Under the pieces are notes generated by a model. It was given only the letters and a program-made list of their open reading frames with translations, ran no database searches and was not told the origin of the DNA. This document shows positions 37,272 through 46,147 of a DNA stretch of 64,000 nucleotides, piece after piece (the first letter of the stretch is position 1; each line of letters opens with the position of its first letter). The DNA is taken from contig WYCU01000003.1 in assembly GCA_016617495.1 (NCBI GenBank), positions 1-64,000 on the forward strand, given 5' to 3'. A program made the position numbers and the translations under genes. This stretch comes from Azonexaceae bacterium s22. GTDB lineage: Bacteria; Pseudomonadota; Gammaproteobacteria; Burkholderiales; Rhodocyclaceae.

Positions 37272-37930
37272 TCGCCTCCCCCGAGAAGCAGTTTTCGGGA
37301 ATAAAACGCCTCTGCAAATCCACTGGGCGAATTGCACTCGATACCGCGCAGACGCATGAGCCCCTGGAAGGTGTCAGGCGTGAACCACTGTTTGTTATGC
37401 TGAGTCTTGAACACACGCATCAGCAGCGCGATCTTGCGCTTCAAGGCCGCCTTGGAGACAGGCATAAAGACCGAGGGAACGCCAAGATCGCCGTCGTATT
37501 TGGGAATTTCGTATTCGAGAATGGCGTGGTTGCGGAACGTATTCCAGGCCAATTCACCCACGATCCGGTGATCCTGATGGAGATCGTTCCGGTTGTGGGC
37601 AAAAACGAGATCCGGATTGCTGCGCTTCAGTTCTTCGAAGCAATCCTTGATCGCTAGCGCTTCCGAGGGGAAATAAGCCCCCCGAAAATCCTTAATCGTG
37701 ACCACCTTGTCGCGTACGCCGCGGAGCATCGCGTTGGCTGCGGCTCGCGCCTCCTTTTTTCGCTCGCCTTCCGAACTGAGTACAACCCAATGGACGTGTG
37801 CATCGGGATAGCGCCGCAGCAACTCGATGACCGTGCCACCGCATCCAATCTCGATATCGTCGCAATGCGCACCGATGAACAACAGGCGTGGCGAACGATC
37901 TTTCGGGAAATTGAAAGAGAAGTCGATCAC
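37268..37930 (-). CDS. PIG-L/LmbE-family deacetylase
   Basis: A 220-residue zinc-dependent N-deacetylase fold. The metal motif AHCDDIEIGCGGT (about 21-33) and NDLHQDHRIVGEL (near 113-125) are intact. C-terminal VFKTQHNKQWFTPDTFQGLMRLRG is typical of sugar-cluster members. It likely removes an acetyl group from an aminosugar made by the neighbouring genes. It is 3 bases after rfbF. Confidence 0.9.
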   Translation of the reverse strand: MIDFSFNFPKDRSPRLLFIGAHCDDIEIGCGGTVIELLRRYPDAHVHWVVLSSEGERKKEARAAANAMLRGVRDKVVTIKDFRGAYFPSEALAIKDCFEELKRSNPDLVFAHNRNDLHQDHRIVGELAWNTFRNHAILEYEIPKYDGDLGVPSVFMPVSKAALKRKIALLMRVFKTQHNKQWFTPDTFQGLMRLRGIECNSPSGFAEAFYSRKLLLGGGE

Positions 37931-37933
37931 GAC

Positions 37934-38710
37934 TTATTTCCTGTGCAGCATCCAGGGGCAATCCCCGCGCGCTTCCATCCGGTCGTAGAGAATCTTCTCG
38001 CGGAAGGTATCCATTTGTTGCCAGAAGCCGGTGTAACGATTGACGTAAAGCTGGCGTTGTTCGACGAGACGATTGAACGGTTCCTCGACCAGTTCATCGC
38101 CTTCTTCGATGTAATTGAAAATATCCTGCTTGAAGACGAAATAACCGCCATTGACCCAAAAATCGGTGTCCTTGATACGCCCGATACTCGAAACCCAGCC
38201 CGCTTCGTCGCTCTGGACAGAGTGGAAACTCTGGGAAGTACGCACCGCGACAAACCCGCCGATGGCGTTGCTCGCCTTGATTTTCTCGATATGCTCGTCA
38301 AGCGGTAAATCGGTCAGCGCGTCGGCGTAATTGACCATGAACATCGGTTCGTCCTTGAGGTACTCGCGGACACGCAGCAGTCGCTGGCCAAGATTGGAAT
38401 GCAGGCCGGTGTCGACGAATGTGATTCGCCAGTCCTGGATATCGCTCTTGATGAGTTCGATCTTGCGTCCGCCTTCCGACATGACGAAGTCGTTACTCAG
38501 GCACTCGTTGTAGTTCAGGAAATACTCGCGGATCATGTCCCCGCGATAGCCAAGGCACAGAACAAAATCCTTGTGGCCGAAATGTGCGTAATAACGCATC
38601 AGATGCCAGATGATGGGACGATAGCCAATATTGACCAGCGGTTTCGGAATGACGTCCGAATGCTCGCGCAAGCGGGTTCCCAAACCACCGCAAAACAGTA
38701 CGACTTTCAT
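37934..38710 (-). CDS. rfbF: Glucose-1-phosphate cytidylyltransferase
   Basis: A 258-residue nucleotidyltransferase that makes CDP-glucose. MKVVLFCGGLGTRLREHSD, IPKPLVNIGYRPIIWHLMRYY, FVLCLGYRGDMIREYFLNY, MVNYADALTDLPLDEHI and NGGYFVFKQDIFNYIEEGDELVEEP match RfbF along the whole length. CTTCCAAGGAGCGAGC gives a strong ribosome-binding site. Confidence 0.95.
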   Translation of the reverse strand: MKVVLFCGGLGTRLREHSDVIPKPLVNIGYRPIIWHLMRYYAHFGHKDFVLCLGYRGDMIREYFLNYNECLSNDFVMSEGGRKIELIKSDIQDWRITFVDTGLHSNLGQRLLRVREYLKDEPMFMVNYADALTDLPLDEHIEKIKASNAIGGFVAVRTSQSFHSVQSDEAGWVSSIGRIKDTDFWVNGGYFVFKQDIFNYIEEGDELVEEPFNRLVEQRQLYVNRYTGFWQQMDTFREKILYDRMEARGDCPWMLHRK

Positions 38711-38749
38711 GCTCGCTCCTTGGAAATCTTGAGACCGGGCTCTGCCGTC

Positions 38750-40030
38750 TCAGCTAAATCGGATGGATTGTTCTTCGCGCAGGCGGTCTACCAGGCGACC
38801 AGGCGGTAACTCGACGTCGTCATAGCTGATCGGCTGATCTTTGGCGATATCGCGTTTGAGCCGGCAATCCAGTGAAACCGCAATCGGCAGCGCACGTTCC
38901 TGCTGGCAAACCTCGGCGCGCTCCACAAGCCCGTAACACGTAAAGCCACCGACCCCGTCGAGCCGTTCGCCCGCTTTCAAGTCACGTTTCGCATAGCTGA
39001 CGGTATCGCAGACGGGTGCCCCACGCGGCGTAATCGTCGGATCGCCAAAAATGGCGGCACGTGCGACGGAATGGGTGATTTGCCAGGGCGGCAGGTGAAA
39101 TGGCTGATAGAACATGTACAGCGGGCCATCGCCCATTTTCAGATAGGCCATGAGCTTGCGTTTTTCCGGATGATCGTTGTGGCAAATCACGAAGGCACCG
39201 GTATGCGGTGCGGCCCCCAGCGAATATTCGACGAAACCGCCGCCTAGGAAATCGTCGGCAGAAAACGACTTGAGCATGTCATTGACGTGGGCGCAGGGAT
39301 ACCCCTGCATGCCGCGGACCTGCGGCACAAACCCCGTGGCATTACCCATGATCGCGGCTTCGAGCGCGAGCTTGGTGCCATCGGCAAAGCAGGACAGGAC
39401 GGCGGGGTTCTGGCCGAGACGGTTAGCCAGTTCGGTCTGGGTTTCCGGGTTGCGATAACGGTCCAGGAATCCCTTCATCTGCCCGACGAGTACCGGCCGA
39501 TAGCCCATGCTATCGACAAATCGATAGAGGTTCATCGCCACGCCCGGCTCATCGCCATCGGTATAACTGAACACCACGCCTGCATCGTCGGCATAGGCTT
39601 TGAGGATGGGGCCGACGGAAGCATCGATTTCCGCACCGATGAGGATCACATGCTTGCGATGCAGGATCGCATCAAGGCAAACCTGGGTGCCAAACTCGAC
39701 ATGTCCGGTCGCTTCGATCACGACATCCACAACGCCGGCGCGACACACGGCTTCAACGTTATCTGTATAGGCTCTACCGCCTTGCTCGACGATGGATTCC
39801 AGCGCGGATACTGTTCCAGCATAACGAGGATCGTCATAGCCCCCGTGCAAAAAACCCTGTTTAGCCTTGTCGGCAGTTCGATTGCAAATCGCCACCAGAC
39901 GCATGCCCTTCGCCGCAGTCAGAAACTGCAGCGCAATGCAGCGGGCAATATATCCCCCGCCCACAAGTGCAACACGTACAGGTTTGCCGGCTGCCTCCAG
40001 TCGAGCGAGCTCGGAATCGACAATAATCAT
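38750..40030 (-). CDS. NAD(P)-dependent oxidoreductase with C-terminal SAF domain
   Basis: A 426-residue protein. A homoserine-dehydrogenase-like Rossmann domain (VRVALVGGGYIARCIALQFL, about 18-37) is followed by a catalytic half (HVEFGTQVCLDAILHRKHVI, SYTDGDEPGVAMNLYRFVD) and an SAF domain (RALPIAVSLDCRLKRDIAKD near the end). SAF-oxidoreductases recur in CDP-hexose clusters but lack a defined reaction; reduction of a ketosugar or oxidation of a side chain is inferred. Start at 40030; leader of about 46 bases from the promoter below. Confidence 0.85.
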   Translation of the reverse strand: MIIVDSELARLEAAGKPVRVALVGGGYIARCIALQFLTAAKGMRLVAICNRTADKAKQGFLHGGYDDPRYAGTVSALESIVEQGGRAYTDNVEAVCRAGVVDVVIEATGHVEFGTQVCLDAILHRKHVILIGAEIDASVGPILKAYADDAGVVFSYTDGDEPGVAMNLYRFVDSMGYRPVLVGQMKGFLDRYRNPETQTELANRLGQNPAVLSCFADGTKLALEAAIMGNATGFVPQVRGMQGYPCAHVNDMLKSFSADDFLGGGFVEYSLGAAPHTGAFVICHNDHPEKRKLMAYLKMGDGPLYMFYQPFHLPPWQITHSVARAAIFGDPTITPRGAPVCDTVSYAKRDLKAGERLDGVGGFTCYGLVERAEVCQQERALPIAVSLDCRLKRDIAKDQPISYDDVELPPGRLVDRLREEQSIRFS

Positions 40031-40082
40031 CGCGTTATTCCCAAAAGCAGAGCGAACGGCCGGCCGAATATGACGTGGGCTT

Positions 40083-40111
40083 ATTCTATCGCCATAACCG
40101 GCAGCCACCAA
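40083..40111 (-). promoter_or_regulatory. Good sigma70-type promoter for the CDP-sugar genes
   Basis: On the minus strand TTGGTG (40106-40111) and TAGAAT (40083-40088) are spaced by exactly 17 bases. It lies 53 bases upstream of the SAF-oxidoreductase start, in a 192-base gap after the TPR gene, and so probably starts a second transcription unit of the minus block. Confidence 0.6.
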
Positions 40112-40222
40112 TAACGGTGAAGTTACGCTAAAGGCGCGATGAAAAAAACTTGAAGTTGATGGTCGACGAGAAGTAATTCACATGCCGAATGAATTATTTC
40201 AACGTCATTGTTTCTGAGCGAA

Positions 40223-40903
40223 CTATTTAGACGTTTCGGAGCCAGAAGACGTCGCCGATGGCAGGTTGGACATTTCTGTCCATCTCCCGGAACGCTTCAG
40301 CTTCTCACGCAATCCAGGTAACGGAAAACCCAGCGCGTAGGCGCGGTGCGCGTAATCAAGCGCTTTGTCGTAATCCTTCAAATCGAAGTAAACCAGGCCC
40401 GTGTTGTAGAGAATGTTGGCGTTCTCGCTTTCAATCCGTCCCGCAGCCTCGAGTTGCACCAGTGCTTCCTTGCGGTCGCCATTTTTAGAGAGATACGAGG
40501 CATAAATCATGCGTACCATCGCATCATCCTCGCGAAACCGTAGCGCGCGGTTGAAGTAACATCCAACTGAATATTTTGCGCCCTTGGGACGGGCGACCTT
40601 CTCACGCTCGCTCAGCCTGACCATGGTCATGAGCGCCACATGATGGTTGGGAAAGGCACGCAGCGTGTAGTCAAGATCCGCGCCGATGCTTCCGGCCGAT
40701 TGCCAACTTGTGAGGCTGACCACATTTGGCGTCAAGTGAAACTGCTCGACAATGGATAATTTGTCCTTGTCTGACCGGTAGTCGTACGGCCCATAGCCGT
40801 TTTGCAGGCTTCCGCAGGCAAAATCGTTGGTTTCTGCGCCCGCAATGCCATTAATCAAGGCAATACAGGCCATGGCTGCCAGGAAGCGAGTCAGTCGCAT
40901 CAT
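40223..40903 (-). CDS. Exported TPR protein of unknown role
   Basis: A 226-residue protein with a signal peptide (MMRLTRFLAAMACIALINGI, cleavage near AGA-E). The mature part has CGSLQNGYGPYDYRSDKDKL near its N-terminus, then helical repeats resembling TPRs (about 110-200: VGCYFNRALRFREDDAMVRM, ANILYNTGLVYFDLKDYDKAL). It may scaffold periplasmic EPS enzymes; no catalytic motif is visible. Its ATG overlaps the flippase stop (ATGA). The frame extends to 40999 but that part would be inside the flippase gene. Confidence 0.8.
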   Translation of the reverse strand: MMRLTRFLAAMACIALINGIAGAETNDFACGSLQNGYGPYDYRSDKDKLSIVEQFHLTPNVVSLTSWQSAGSIGADLDYTLRAFPNHHVALMTMVRLSEREKVARPKGAKYSVGCYFNRALRFREDDAMVRMIYASYLSKNGDRKEALVQLEAAGRIESENANILYNTGLVYFDLKDYDKALDYAHRAYALGFPLPGLREKLKRSGRWTEMSNLPSATSSGSETSK

Positions 40904-42396
40904 TTCACGCGTGCCAACCACGCGGTGCACCGCTCCTGCAAGCGCATACGTTGGAACAGATAAGATTCGGCACAGTCGCTGCATTGTGAAATCCTCCATA
41001 AAACCAAGACCGCCACCGCATAAACCAAAGCCCCGACAAGCACGGAATAAATCAGGTTACCCACCGCACCAGCGCTGATCCGTGGCAGGATAAATAGCAC
41101 GCCTGCCATGGCTCCGGTTGCAAGTACCGGGCGCCACGTATTGGCAAATATATCCCTGAACAGGATGGGCTTGACGTAGTGCAATACCAGTCCGATGAAA
41201 GTCATGAATCCAACACCGGTAACCAGCAGTCTTATCCAGGCAATGCCGGTCGCACCAACGTCCGGAAAAGCCAAAGTGACCAATCCGATCAGGAGCATGA
41301 GGCGTAGCCAGGATTCCATTGCCATCAGATGTACATGACCAAGGGTCATCAGCAGGTATGCACTGCTGTAACTCAAGGCCGAAACCACACTGATAAGCGC
41401 CAGAATACGAATCAACGGGATCGCGGAACTCCAGGAATCGCCAAGCAACAGCGGCACTGCGTCGCCAGCCACCATGCTCAAACCGACGCCCGCGGGTAGA
41501 GCCAGTAAGGTTTGAACTCCAATGGCTTTGCAAAATGCCGCCCGCAATCGCGGCATATCATTTGCCGCATCGACGAACACGGGGAACAGGACACGCCCTA
41601 TGGGCATCAGCAATTCCGTAGTCGGCATGGCCGCAATGTCGTCAGCCAATGAATATGCCCCCATCGTCGCCGCATCGGTGCGGCGCCCGACGAGAAATTT
41701 GTCCGCTTGCTTGAGTCCGTAGCCCCCCAGATTGGCGACGAGCATCCATTGGGAGAACGACCAGATTTTCCCGAGTGCGCGCGTGGAAAAGCGCGGTCTG
41801 TACTCGTGCAAGACGTAGCTTATGGCCACGCCAGCAATACGTCCAAAAAGCGCGCCGATCACCATCGCCCAATAGGAGCGAAGTACGAGCGCCAGAACGA
41901 CGGTGACTACGAAGCCGGCAATCCGGCGGTAGAAAAAGAACTGGAAATCCCGTCCAAATTCCATGTTCTTCTGGAATGCGACGATTCCAATGTTTTCAAA
42001 GCCGCCAATTACCGTCGCCAGCGCCATGATTCGCATGACGTCGGGCACGCGGGGATCGCGGAAATATTCCCCGGCATACGGCGCCGCAAAAAAAATGATG
42101 AGGGCCACAACGGCAGATTGGGCCAGGCGCAAAGTCCACGCTGTATCGAAATCATCGCGCCCGGCGTTGCGATTTTGAACGAGCGCAGAGCCTACGCCTA
42201 AATCAAGCAGCGTATCGAGCAGGCCGACCACGATTGATGCCATGGCGACAATGCCGAAGTCATCGGGAAGCAGCAATCTGGCGAGAATCAGCGTGCTGAC
42301 GAATCCGACCAACCGGTCCGTCCAACGCATGGCAACGACGAGTACCGCGCCCTTGGCTGCTGAAACACGTTTGATGTCACGACCGGAATCTGGCAC
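40900..42396 (-). CDS. Wzx-type oligosaccharide flippase (PST/MATE-like)
   Basis: A 498-residue protein with about 12 hydrophobic segments. WTDRLVGFVSTLILARLLLP at the N-terminus, then LDTLLDLGVGSALVQNRN and FSQWMLVANLGGYGLKQADKFLVG match the polysaccharide transporter family. It should flip the undecaprenyl-linked EPS unit to the periplasm. The C-terminal cytoplasmic tail is Cys/Arg-rich. It is the only Wzx candidate in the locus. Confidence 0.9.
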   Translation of the reverse strand: MPDSGRDIKRVSAAKGAVLVVAMRWTDRLVGFVSTLILARLLLPDDFGIVAMASIVVGLLDTLLDLGVGSALVQNRNAGRDDFDTAWTLRLAQSAVVALIIFFAAPYAGEYFRDPRVPDVMRIMALATVIGGFENIGIVAFQKNMEFGRDFQFFFYRRIAGFVVTVVLALVLRSYWAMVIGALFGRIAGVAISYVLHEYRPRFSTRALGKIWSFSQWMLVANLGGYGLKQADKFLVGRRTDAATMGAYSLADDIAAMPTTELLMPIGRVLFPVFVDAANDMPRLRAAFCKAIGVQTLLALPAGVGLSMVAGDAVPLLLGDSWSSAIPLIRILALISVVSALSYSSAYLLMTLGHVHLMAMESWLRLMLLIGLVTLAFPDVGATGIAWIRLLVTGVGFMTFIGLVLHYVKPILFRDIFANTWRPVLATGAMAGVLFILPRISAGAVGNLIYSVLVGALVYAVAVLVLWRISQCSDCAESYLFQRMRLQERCTAWLARVK

Positions 42397-42398
42397 GG

Positions 42399-43367
42399 CT
42401 ACTGTCCCTGGCGGTACGTGGGATGTACCCCACCCCGATATTTTTGTTTGCTGGCCAGCATCCGCAGATAAAGCACCGTTCCCGCCGGCCCGAGACCAAA
42501 CTCGCGTCGGAGTCGCTTCAGAAAAGCCAATCCGATATCAGGATCGCCCCAGCGCCAGTGGTTTGCGGCGAAATTCAGGGCTGCTCGGCGAATCCGCTTC
42601 ACCACCGTTTTTTGCCCATGCGATCGTCCATCCGGTCCTGCAACACCCCAGCGGCGGACGGCATTGGTGATGATTTCGTATTCGAAGCAGCGCGCATTCG
42701 GCGCATGGGTAATGCTTTCCCCATGAATGCGATACAAAGCAGTAACCCATGGCATGGCAGCCATTTCGACCACGCGCGACAAGCGTAGCCAGAGGTCATA
42801 ATCCTGCCCTTTGCGAAGTTGCTCGTCGAACCCGCCGACCGCCAACAGAACCGCCTTTTCGACCATGACTGTCGATGTCCACACCAAGCAATCAAGCAGA
42901 AGATCGGCGTAAACCCACCGTTTTTCGACGCTTCCGAATGCTGGCGCATCTTGCGCCGCCAACATTTTCGAAGGTTGAGGCCAAACCTCGTCGACGGCAT
43001 GCCAAAACTTGAAATTGCTATAGGCCATACGGCATCCCGTCGCTTGCAACGCCGCCACCTGTTGCCCCACTTTGCCCGGAAACCAATAATCATCAGCATC
43101 CAGGAAAGCAATGTAGGCTCCCGTCGCCGATGCGACACCAAGGTTTCGCGCGGCGGCTGAGCCTTTGTTTGCCTGTTGCAATACCCGGATTCGATTGCCG
43201 TAGCTCGACAAGATATTCAGCGTACGGTCTGACGAGCCATCATCGATTACGATGATCTCCAAAGCGGGATAGTCCTGAGCGAGGATGCTGTCGATTGCCT
43301 CGGCGACATACTTCTCACCGTTGAATACTGGCACCACGACCGAAACCAGCGGCTGCGCCCCGGTCAT
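42399..43367 (-). CDS. GT2 family glycosyltransferase
   Basis: A 322-residue GT-A enzyme with an intact fold: PLVSVVVPVFNGEKYVAEAI, LEIIVIDDGSSDRTLNIL, AAARNLGVASATGAYIAFLDADD (DXD near residue 92) and KGQDYDLWLRLS. It is soluble. It is 2 bases after the flippase start region and overlaps the acetyltransferase-like gene stop (ATGA), so it is co-translated with both. Confidence 0.92.
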   Translation of the reverse strand: MTGAQPLVSVVVPVFNGEKYVAEAIDSILAQDYPALEIIVIDDGSSDRTLNILSSYGNRIRVLQQANKGSAAARNLGVASATGAYIAFLDADDYWFPGKVGQQVAALQATGCRMAYSNFKFWHAVDEVWPQPSKMLAAQDAPAFGSVEKRWVYADLLLDCLVWTSTVMVEKAVLLAVGGFDEQLRKGQDYDLWLRLSRVVEMAAMPWVTALYRIHGESITHAPNARCFEYEIITNAVRRWGVAGPDGRSHGQKTVVKRIRRAALNFAANHWRWGDPDIGLAFLKRLRREFGLGPAGTVLYLRMLASKQKYRGGVHPTYRQGQ

Positions 43368-44446
43368 GTCCCCCTCCTTTGCCGAATGCCTGCCAGCAAG
43401 CGTTTGGCCTTTTTCGCAATAAATTCCCGAGCTGCCCCAATCACGCCCTGCGGATGCCTAGGATTGAAGGCCAGCACACCCCAGCGTTCTCGGCGCTCGG
43501 TCATCCACGTCGATTTATACGGATCGTCGCCAATCAGGTAGTCGATTTCCCTGACCCGATCTTCATCGATTGCCTGGGCCATCAGGCGCGCAGTGAGCAG
43601 CGTCCCCGCAGAATAACGTTTGAACGCCTCGTGATAAGCCAGCTTGAAGATTGCCGCCCGGCCATGGGCAATAATCCAGATCTGTGCAGCAATCGGTTGC
43701 CCATCCAGGCGGGCGATACCCAGCCGCAGCCAGTTTTTTTCAGCCAGAAAACGCACGAGTCCCGGGACAAACCCGGGAAATGGCTCTGGCACCTTCCAAC
43801 TGGAGGAATACACGGCTTCGTAGGCGGCAATGGCATCGTCCACTTCATCGCTTCCGGTAACGACCGTCAGCGTTCCCCCTGCCTTTTCAAAGTCTTTTCC
43901 TTTGCGCCGGACGGAGTTCCGGAGTTGGCTGCTCCTTCCGTCAAAATAGCCTGCCCAATTGGTTTTGACCGGCTGATACCAATTACCGAAACAGAAATAC
44001 GGGAAGACCCACAAGCCTGCGGCTTGCATCGCAGCGATCAGCGTCTGGTAATGACGCCCCTGCACATCCATCGGTGCGATTCGTAATGCCACCACGGGAT
44101 GATGAATGGCCAGAACCGCTTTTAGCAGCATAGCCAGATCGCCGGCTTGCAGCGCCTTGTCGAAAAACGGTTGGAACAAGGAGGTATAAAAATTCCCCAG
44201 TGCCCAGACTGTCCCCTGCGCATCCCGGCGTAAAGGCAACACGGCAAGGACGTGCTCACCGCGATAAAGCACATGAAACGCGACACCCGGATCATTAGGG
44301 AAAACCTGTGCAATCAGGTTGTTCAACCAGGCTTCCCCCTGCTCGACATCTGCCTGCTCAGCCTGCGCCAGCGCAGCGCAGACAGCCATGGGCAGACGCG
44401 CAATATCACGATACGCTTCGCAATGCAGATTCGGATGAACTGTCAT
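43364..44446 (-). CDS. GNAT/BioF2-like acyltransferase (FemAB-related)
   Basis: A 360-residue protein of the BioF2/CelD-like double-GNAT fold. FHVLYRGEHVLAVLPLRRD forms the first strand pair; RSSQLRNSVRRKGKDFEKAGG and RLDGQPIAAQIWIIAHGRAAIFKLAYHEAFKRYSAG (two stretches, about 180-290) form the acceptor-binding half; YLIGDDPYKSTW follows. It is distinct from the FemAB-like protein at 17500. Acylation of an aminosugar is the likely role. It overlaps hydrolase 1 by 4 bases. Confidence 0.87.
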   Translation of the reverse strand: MTVHPNLHCEAYRDIARLPMAVCAALAQAEQADVEQGEAWLNNLIAQVFPNDPGVAFHVLYRGEHVLAVLPLRRDAQGTVWALGNFYTSLFQPFFDKALQAGDLAMLLKAVLAIHHPVVALRIAPMDVQGRHYQTLIAAMQAAGLWVFPYFCFGNWYQPVKTNWAGYFDGRSSQLRNSVRRKGKDFEKAGGTLTVVTGSDEVDDAIAAYEAVYSSSWKVPEPFPGFVPGLVRFLAEKNWLRLGIARLDGQPIAAQIWIIAHGRAAIFKLAYHEAFKRYSAGTLLTARLMAQAIDEDRVREIDYLIGDDPYKSTWMTERRERWGVLAFNPRHPQGVIGAAREFIAKKAKRLLAGIRQRRGT

Positions 44447-45336
44447 GACGCTGCCTTCTCTGGCACCGTGGGGGACTGCGCAACCCCGTGATGCGGCAAA
44501 ATCGACACGAGCCACTGCCCCGTGATTGCCGCCACTTCGCCTCGCCATTGCGCCGAAGAAAAGGTGTGATCCGCATCTTCCAGAGTTGTCATGCGGACAT
44601 TCGGCAAATCCAACACCCCGCGCCAGCCGGCCTCGTCCCGGGTGAACTGCAGGAACTCTTTGGCTGTGTAGTCGTTTCCGCTAAGGATCAAAAGCACCGG
44701 TTTGGAGAATTTGCGCCATCCTTGGGCCATGCGCTGCTGGAACGTGCGCGCTTTAACTGGGGAAGCGCGACGGCTTTGGGCCAGATTACGCAGGAATCCG
44801 CCGAACTGGCGGAAAGGATTGCCGCGCCCGGTGAGCATCTTGAGCCAGAATTCGCGTTGCAGCAGGCGTTGCCGGTAATAGTGGCGAACATGTGTTTTGG
44901 CCAGCGAAGCCTCCGAGCGCACCCAAGGATTGAGCAGGCATAACCCCGCCAAGCGTGCATCTTGCGATGCCTCGCAATACATCAGGCTTGCCGAAGCCGC
45001 ATCGCACAACCCCCAGAGGACCACTTGTCCGATGGATGGATGACGTGCAAAGAATGCGTCGATGGCAGCCTGGATGTCGTTTGCAACCGCCTCGAAACTG
45101 CGTGCCCCCCCTGTGCTATCGCCCATCCCGCGGAAATCGAAACGCATCGTGGCAAAACCCGATTCGGCCAGCGCTCGCGCCAGAAGCACAAACTGCCGAT
45201 GGCTGCCGACCCGGTATTGGGGGCCGCCAACGACCACAATTACCCCAATCGACGACGGATCGACCGGGATCGCTTCGATAGCCATCAACGCATCGCCGGC
45301 ACAATCGAAAAGGAAAGCGTGCTCAGTGAAATTCAT
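44443..45336 (-). CDS. Exosortase A-system-associated hydrolase 1 (alpha/beta hydrolase)
   Basis: A 297-residue alpha/beta hydrolase. IGVIVVVGGPQYRVGSHRQFVLLARALA near residues 30-57 and MRFDFRGMGDSTGG are characteristic. The nucleophile elbow region reads VVLWGLCDAASASLMY, where Cys (GLCDAA) takes the place of the usual Ser. Late Asp and His appear in LSGNDYTAKEF and EDADHTFSS. The ATG at 45336 overlaps the stop of hydrolase 2. Substrate unknown; ester or thioester cleavage on the EPS or ACP is possible. Confidence 0.9.
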   Translation of the reverse strand: MNFTEHAFLFDCAGDALMAIEAIPVDPSSIGVIVVVGGPQYRVGSHRQFVLLARALAESGFATMRFDFRGMGDSTGGARSFEAVANDIQAAIDAFFARHPSIGQVVLWGLCDAASASLMYCEASQDARLAGLCLLNPWVRSEASLAKTHVRHYYRQRLLQREFWLKMLTGRGNPFRQFGGFLRNLAQSRRASPVKARTFQQRMAQGWRKFSKPVLLILSGNDYTAKEFLQFTRDEAGWRGVLDLPNVRMTTLEDADHTFSSAQWRGEVAAITGQWLVSILPHHGVAQSPTVPEKAAS

Positions 45337-46145
45337 TGCCACCGCTCCACGGCAGACAATGTCGCTTCAATCAATGCCGGCGCGGTTTCAATTTCGGTGG
45401 TTTGCCAAAACGGTGGGCCACTGACAACCGCGCCCTCTCCCGCCCATCCGCACTGCTGCCATTGCTCGATGCACAACCTGGATGCCGGTGTCGTGCTGGC
45501 GTCAGGGCGACTGGAAATTTCAAACCAGGCAAATTTCCCATTTATGCCTTCGCTCGCTAGCAAGTCGGCACCAGTCAACCCATCCACCAGCGATGACGCT
45601 ACGGAGTAACCGGCAATCTCGACGCTTTTACCGCCGGCCAATTGCTGCTTGAGCCGATCCAGCGTTTCTTTACTGTTGCCCAAGTCTCCTGCCGTTTTGA
45701 GACGCGTAAACTGCGTCCAATGTTGCTTTCCGGACAGAACCGGCTGCCAGAAAATGAAATTTGGCCTTTTTTTGAGGTCGACCGCGACAGATGTTGCAAG
45801 CAGGCAGCCTGCGCGCAATCCCCACAGGATGAGCGGTCCAGGGTAGTGGGTTTCGAGCCAGTTGATGGCTGCAAAGATGTCGTCACGCCACGCACTCCAG
45901 GTTGCATCCCCGAAATCGCCACTGCTGTCGCCACAGCCCAGCAAATCAATGCGCAACACCGCGTAGCCCGCTGCCGCCAGCCGCTGTGACTGGAGCGAAA
46001 CCATACGCCGCGATTTGTTCATTTCTTCCGCAAAGGGATGAATGAAGAGAACTGTGCCGCGAACGCCACCCTCGCGAGGCGCATCCAGAATGCAAAAGCG
46101 CTGCCCCGGCTCTACCGAAAGAAAGAATGGCGTTCTCGACCACAC
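45333..46145 (-). CDS. Exosortase A-system-associated hydrolase 2 (alpha/beta hydrolase)
   Basis: A 270-residue alpha/beta hydrolase. GTVLFIHPFAEEMNKSRRMVSLQSQRLA and LRIDLLGCGDSSGDF are the family signature. The elbow is LILWGLRAGCLLATSVA, with Arg at the normal Ser position of GxSxG, so a standard serine mechanism is doubtful. It is always paired with hydrolase 1 in loci of this type. It lies 2 bases after the ACP gene. Confidence 0.9.
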   Translation of the reverse strand: MWSRTPFFLSVEPGQRFCILDAPREGGVRGTVLFIHPFAEEMNKSRRMVSLQSQRLAAAGYAVLRIDLLGCGDSSGDFGDATWSAWRDDIFAAINWLETHYPGPLILWGLRAGCLLATSVAVDLKKRPNFIFWQPVLSGKQHWTQFTRLKTAGDLGNSKETLDRLKQQLAGGKSVEIAGYSVASSLVDGLTGADLLASEGINGKFAWFEISSRPDASTTPASRLCIEQWQQCGWAGEGAVVSGPPFWQTTEIETAPALIEATLSAVERWQ

Positions 46146-46147
46146 TG

